From contig CATNEN010000005.1 of NCBI GenBank assembly GCA_950097015.1, positions 5,881,501 through 5,945,500 on the forward strand: a DNA stretch of 64,000 nucleotides, given 5' to 3'. The position numbers and the translations under genes were made by a program. Shown one piece after another: positions 58,175-64,000 of the stretch. The notes beneath the pieces were generated by a model. The model worked only from the letters and a program-made list of their open reading frames with translations, was not told the origin of the DNA and did no database searches. The stretch's first letter is position 1; every line of letters starts with the position of its first letter. This DNA comes from Macrostomum hystrix. Its lineage: Eukaryota; Platyhelminthes; Macrostomidae.

Positions 58175-59035
58175 GATCCAGACAGAATGACATGAAATGT
58201 GAGACACAATGACATGAAATGAGAGACACAATGACATGAAATGAGAGACACAATGACATGAGATGAGAGACACAATGACATGAAATGAGAGACACAATGA
58301 CATGAAATGAGAGACACAATGATATGAAATGAGACACAATGACATGAAATGAGAGACACAATGACATGAGATGAGAGACACAATGACATGAAATGAGAGA
58401 CACAATGACATGAAATGAGAGACACAATGACATGAGATGAGAGACACAATGACATGAAATGAGAGACACAATGACATGAAATGAGAGACACAATGACATG
58501 AGATGAGAGACACAATGACATGAAATGAGAGACACAATGACATGAAATGAGAGACACAATGGCATGAAATGAGAGACACAATGACATGAAATGAGAGACA
58601 CAATGACATGAAATGAGAGACACAATGACATGAGATGAGAGACACAATGACATGAAATGAGAGACACAATGACATGAAATGAGAGACACAATGACATGAA
58701 ATGAGAGACACAATGACATGAAATGAGAGACACAATGACATGAAATGAGAGACACAATGACATGAAATGAGAGACACAATGACATGAGATGAGAGACACA
58801 ATGACATGAAATGAGAGACACAATGACATGAAATGAGAGACACAATGGCATGAAATGAGAGACACAATGACATGAAATGAGAGACACAATGACATGAAAT
58901 GAGAGACACAATGACATGAAATGAGAGACACAATGACATGAAATGAGAGACACAATGACATGAAATGAGAGACACAATGACATGAAATGAGAGACACAAT
59001 GACATGAAATGAGAGACACAATGACATGAAATGAG
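58175..59035. repeat. 22-bp satellite array
   Basis: About 39 copies of GAGAGACACAATGACATG plus AAAT, with AGAT and GGCATG variants. No stop on the minus strand in three frames, giving long artefact frames (VSLISCHCVSHFMSLCLSFH). Confidence 0.93.
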
Positions 59036-59399
59036 GCCCAATTTAGTCTCCAAATTTTGCACCTGAGCTAATTTTGCAATATTTCTTTGCGAATACATTA
59101 AAAGTCCATCTTCAAGACCTCACAGAAAGTCTTAAATTAGTATTTAAGAAAATTATTCTTCAAGCAATGGCCCTCTCACCCAAATACACCGAAAGCAATT
59201 CGCACAGAACAATGGACAGCAACAATGAACCCACAGCCGAAACTGTTTTGCAGCAATAAAATATTCAATGGCGAGTTTGAGCAGGCTAACTCATGCTTTG
59301 TCTTCGTCTCAAACTCAACTCGAGTCTTCTCTGTGCAGATTGAAGCAGCCCCTCAACCTGTGTGCTCAAAGTGAGCAGTGTTTAATCTCTCATGTGGCA

Positions 59400-60160
59400 T
59401 TGAAACTGTAGCGAATGGAAGCTGAGAATGGGTTGGACAAAGTCCTTTTGTCACCGACTCAAACCCATCTCAAATGCTTTAGTAGGCCATGCAGACCTGT
59501 CTCCGTATGGACTCAGTGTTCATGTACTTTAATCAGCTCATAGGGTGCTTGAGTAGCACAAACTGGAGCACACAGTCGCAATGCAGTGTAGAATGTATGC
59601 TCAGCCCATGCTTCTGTTGCTAGGCAACAAATAAACAAATTCGCACCGATTCAAAGTTACTGTCGAGTATCCGTTTTCTCTTCATTCACAGCCAACTGAA
59701 TCATTTTTTAAACTGCTGAAGCCTCTGAGTCTGTCTGTTGCTAGGCGAGTCTCTCCGTTCATAGGCGAGTCTCTCCGTTGCTAGGCGAGTCTCTCCGTTG
59801 CTAGGCGAGTCTCTCCGTTGCTAGGCGAGTCTCTCCGTTGCTAGGCGAGTCTCTCCGTTGCTAGGCGAGTCTCTCCGTTGCTAGGCGAGTCTCTCCGTTG
59901 CTAGGCGAGTCTCTCCGTTGCTAGGCGAGTCTCTCCGTTGCTAGGCGAGTCTCTCCGTTGCTAGGCGAGTCTCTCCGTTCATAGGCGAGTCTCTCCGTTG
60001 CTAGGCGAGTCTCTCCGTTGCTAGGCGAGTCTCTCCGTTGCTAGGCGAGTCTCTCCGTTGCTAGGCGAGTCTCTCCGTTGCTAGGTGAGTCTTTCCGTTG
60101 CTAGGTGAGTCTTTCCGTTGCTAGGCGAGTCTCTCCGGATCGCCCATTCCTGGCAGTGTC
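59400..60160. promoter_or_regulatory. X-box module copy 2 with expanded half-site array
   Basis: The same perfect palindrome at 59615-59629 within sequence homologous to module 1 (GCAATGCAGTGT, AGCCCATGCTTCTGTTGC, AACAAATAAACAAATTCGCA). It is followed at 59735-60140 by about 20 copies of GTTGCTAGGCGAGTCTCTCC. Each unit keeps 10 of 13 X-box bases. Confidence 0.55.
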
Positions 60161-60164
60161 CAGA

Positions 60165-60810
60165 GGACTCAAAGGTAAAGTAAATTAAACTTTTTAGTTC
60201 AACAGCTTCCGACTTTTGTACGCACATCCAAGATCTTTAATCATAGTTTAAAGTCTGCATACTTTAAGTTACTTGTATCGTCATTTCCATTTGCCAATAG
60301 CTACTTCACCAGCTGTTACAGTATTTAAGTCAAAATATGTATTTATATGGGCTGGCCTGGCGGTGCAATCAGTGTGGAAAAAGTTGTCTTTTACAATTCC
60401 GTTTTCTGGATGCTATTTGCTACTTTCTACTGTAAGTAGTGCTGATTAGGCATGCTTTTAGGTTACTATTTCTTAGGTATTATACTTTTCATGTGGAATC
60501 AAGTGCTACTTTTAGGATAAAACTCACTGTTATTTCCGATAATCACTACTGTAATAATTTGACAAAGAAGTATCTTAGTCGAAGAAGATAATTTGCCCAG
60601 GAAAAATAATTTTAACGGAGGGCTTTAGACAAAGGGGACACTTTCTCAAATGAGGATATATCGAATACGGGACTTTTTTCCACGTAAAACAGATAAGCAT
60701 TTTCAAAGAGACGGAGAATGTAAAATCAGGGACGATTTACCATATTTAAATTTGACACACCAATTTTAAACTATTTGACCAGGGCAAATAAATTAGTAAA
60801 AGAAGTAAAA
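60165..60810. other. Non-repetitive spacer
   Basis: No gene or repeat recognised. Confidence 0.5.
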
Positions 60811-60814
60811 CCAA

Positions 60815-61460
60815 GCTGTTTTACTTGCAGTAGTACTGTAGTGATATAATACTTGCAGTAGTACTGTAGTGATATTGTACTTGCAGTAGTACTGTAGTGA
60901 TATTATACTTGCAGTAGTACTGTAGTGATATTATACTTACAGTAGTACTGTAGTGATATTGTACTTGCAGTAGTACTGTAGTGATATTGTACTTGCAGTA
61001 GCACTGTAGTGATATTGTACTTGCAGTAGTACTGTAGTGATATTGTACTTGCAGTAGTACTGTAGTGATATTGTACTTGCAGTAGTACTGTAGTGATATT
61101 GTACTTGCAGTAGTACTGTAGTGATATTATACTTGCAGTAGTACTGTAGTGATATTGTATTTGCAGTAGTACTGTAGTGATACTATACTTGCAGTAGTAC
61201 TGTAGTGATATAATACTTGCAGTGGTACTGTCGGGATACTATACTTGCAGTAGTACTGTAGTGATATAATACTTGCAGTAGTACTGTAGTGACATTGTAC
61301 TTGCAGTAGTAATGTAGTGATATTATACTTGCAGTAGTACTGTCGTGATACTATACTTGCAGTAGTACTGTAGTGATATAATACTTGCAGTAGTACTGTA
61401 GCGATATTATACTTGCAGTAGTACTGTAGTGATATTATACTTGCAGTAGTACTGTAGTAC
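60815..61460. repeat. 28-bp satellite array
   Basis: About 23 copies containing TTGCAGTAGTACTGTAGTGA plus TATTGTAC, with TATAATAC and TACTATAC variants. Confidence 0.93.
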
Positions 61461-61499
61461 ATTTTTTAATTAAGTGCGATAAGCTGCTTATTGAGAAGA

Positions 61500-63624
61500 T
61501 ATATTTGTTGATTAAGGGGATGACTTGGGGATTAAGGGAATCATTTTGGGATTTGTGGGGTTAATTTGTGAATTGAGGGGATAAATTTAGGATTTAAGGG
61601 ACAATCTGTGGATTGAGGGGATAATCTGTGGATTGAGGGGATAATCTGTGGATTGAGGGATAATCTGTGGATTGAGGGGATAATCTCTGGATTGAGGGTA
61701 TAATCTGTGGATTGAGGGGATAATCTGTGGATTGAGGGGATAATCTGTGGATTGAGGGCATATTCTGTGGACTGAGGGGATAATCTGTTGATTGAGGGGA
61801 TAGTCTGTGGATTGAGGGGATAATCTGTGGATTGAGGGGATAATCTTTGGATTGAGGGGATAATCTGTGGATTGAGGGGATAGTCTGTGGATTGAGGGGA
61901 TAATCTGTGGATTGAGGGGATAATCTGTGGATTGAGGGGATAATCTGTGGATTGAGGGGATAATCTGTGGATTGAGGGGATAATCTGTTGATTGAGGGGA
62001 TAATCTGTGGATTAAGGGATAATCTCTGGATTGAGGGGATAATCTGTTGATTGAGGGGATAATCTGTGGATTGAGGGTATAATCTGTGGATTGAGGGTAT
62101 AATCTGTGGATTGAGGGGATAATCTGTGGATTGAGCGGATATTCTGTGGATTGAGGGGATATTCTGTGGACTGAGGGGATAATCTGTTGATTGAGGGGAT
62201 AGTCTGTGGATTGAGGGGATAATCTGTGGATTGAGGGGTTAATCTGTGGATTGAGGGGATAATCTGTGGATTGAGGGGATAATCTGTGGATTGAGGGGTT
62301 AATCTGTTGATTGAGGGATAATCTGTAGATTGACGGGATAATCTGTGGATTGAGGGGATAATCTGTTGATTGAGGGGATAATCTGTGGATTGAGCGGATA
62401 TTCTGTGGATTGAGAGGATATTCTGTGGATTGAGGGGATAATCTGTGGATTGAGGGGATAATCTGTGGATTGAGAGGATAGTCTGTGGATTGAGGGTATA
62501 ATCTGTGGATTGAGGGGATAATCTGTAAATTGAGGGATAATCTGTGGATTGAGGGGATAATCTGTGGATTGAGGGGATAATCTGTGGATTGAGGGGAGAT
62601 TCTGTGGATTGAGGGGATAATCTGTGGATTGAGGGGTTAATCTGTTGATTGAGGGTATAATCTGTGGATTGAGGGGATAATCTGTGGATTGAGGGTATAA
62701 TCTGTGGATTGAGGGATAATCTGTGGATTGAGGGGATAATCTGTGGATTTAGGGGATAAACTGTGGATTGAGGGGATAATCTGTTGATTGAGGGGATAAT
62801 CTGTGGATTGAGGGGATAATCTGTGGATTGAGGGGATAATCTGTGAAATGAGGGGATAATCTGTGAATTGAGGGGATAATCTGTGGATTGAGGGGATAAT
62901 CTGTGGATTGATAGGATAATCTGTGGATTGAGGGGATAATCTGTGGATTTAGGGGATAATCTGTGGATTGAGGGGTTAATCTGTGGATTGAGGGATAATC
63001 TGTGGATTGAGGGGATAATCTCTGGATTGAGGGTATAATCTGTGGATTGAGGGGATAATCTCTGGATTGAGGGTATAATCTGTGGATTGAGGGGATAATC
63101 GGTGGATTGAGCGGATATTCTGTGGATTGAGGGCATATTCTGTGGATTGAGGGTATAATCTGTGGATTGAGGGGATAATCTGTGGATTGAGCGGATATTC
63201 TGTGGATTGAGGGGATAATCTGTGGATTGAGGGGATAATCTGTGGATTGAGGGGATAATCTGTTGATTGAGGGGATAATCTGTGGATTAAGGGATAATCT
63301 CTGGATTGAGGGGATAATCTGTTGATTGAGGGGATAATCTGTGGATTGAGGGTATAATCTGTGGATTGAGGGTATAATCTGTGGATTGAGGGGATAATCT
63401 GTGGATTGAGCGGATATTCTGTGGATTGAGGGGATATTCTGTGGACTGAGGGGATAATCTGTTGATTGAGGGGATAGTCTGTGGATTGAGGGGATAATCT
63501 GTGGATTGAGGGGTTAATCTGTGGATTGAGGGGATAATCTGTGGATTGAGGGGATAATCTGTGGATTGAGGGGTTAATCTGTTGATTGAGGGATAATCTG
63601 TAGATTGACGGGATAATCTGTGGA
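61500..63624. repeat. 20-bp satellite array
   Basis: About 105 copies of GGGGATAATCTGTGGATTGA with frequent single-base variants. About 425 bp near 61925-62349 recur without visible change at 63200-63624, an offset of 1,275 bp. Confidence 0.93.
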
Positions 63625-64000
63625 GGGTGAGAGGGATGAGAGTGAGGAACTGAGAGGATGAGAGTGAGGAACTGAGAGGATGAGAGTGAGCAACTGAGAG
63701 GATGAGAGTGAGGAACTGAGAAGGATGAGAGTGAGCAACTGAGAGGGATGAGAGTGAGGAACTGAGAGGATGAGAGTGAGGAACTGAGAGGATGAGAGTG
63801 AGCAACTGAGAGGATGAGAGTGAGGATCTGACAGGGATGAGAGTGAGGATCTGAGAGGGATGAAAGTGAGGAACTGAGAGGGATGAAAGTGAGCAACTGA
63901 GAGGATGAGAGTGAGGATCTGAGAGGGATGAGAGTGAGCAACTGAGAGGATGAGAGTGAGGATCTGAGAGGATGAGAGTGAGCAACTGAGAGGGATGAGA
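63625..64000. repeat. 22-bp satellite array, continues past window end
   Basis: About 17 copies of GATGAGAGTGAGGAACTGAG plus AG, with GCAACTGAG and GGATCTGAG variants. Confidence 0.92.

Noticed and set aside
58145-59098. Three overlapping frames of about 290-317 codons on the minus strand
   Set aside because: They are all translations of the 22-bp satellite in different frames; no signal of a gene.
62012-63985. Long minus-strand frames with RLSPQSTDYPLNPQIIP repeats
   Set aside because: Pure satellite translation without start context, unique sequence or splice signals.

Overview
This is a eukaryotic (animal) window. It holds spliced genes with GT-AG introns, tRNA-derived SINEs, a non-autonomous hAT element, a decayed retrotransposon gag, and a very high load of tandem repeats. 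The protein families (an axonemal inner-arm dynein heavy chain of the DNAH6 type, a Mab-21 domain protein, a secreted C-type lectin, a peptide-receptor-like GPCR) fit a ciliated invertebrate. A free-living flatworm is my best guess, but the sequence alone does not prove it. The standard genetic code reads through all genes.

Layout. 1-2.4 kb: 3' part of a Mab-21 domain gene (+), with an apparent frameshift. 3.57-4.3 kb: an intronless secreted C-type lectin gene (+). 5.4-55.3 kb: one giant gene on the minus strand, an axonemal dynein heavy chain of the DNAH6 type. I traced it exon by exon, with reading-frame phase agreeing at every junction except exon 2 to exon 3. There an extra exon made of a 30-bp minisatellite restores the phase. 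The full model has 32 exons and encodes about 5,080 residues (about 4,910 without the minisatellite exon). 42.8-44.9 kb: a two-exon class A GPCR gene on the opposite strand, nested inside dynein intron 4. 55.3-64 kb: no gene that I can support; this upstream flank carries two diverged copies of a module containing a perfect RFX X-box, then large satellite arrays that run off the window end.

About half of the dynein introns are filled by a tandem array, each with its own unit (7 to 61 bp), and SINE insertions occupy several others. Four arrays share a 7-bp rhythm beginning GGGAT. Intron 30 is a multiple of three long and has no stop in the reading frame, so spliced and unspliced messages are both open.

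The dynein would act in motile cilia as a minus-end-directed motor of the inner arm. The X-boxes upstream fit the known RFX control of ciliary genes. The neighbouring genes show no pathway link to it. The most unusual features are the X-box-derived minisatellite upstream, the candidate minisatellite-coded exon, the stopless 3n intron, and the array-per-intron architecture.
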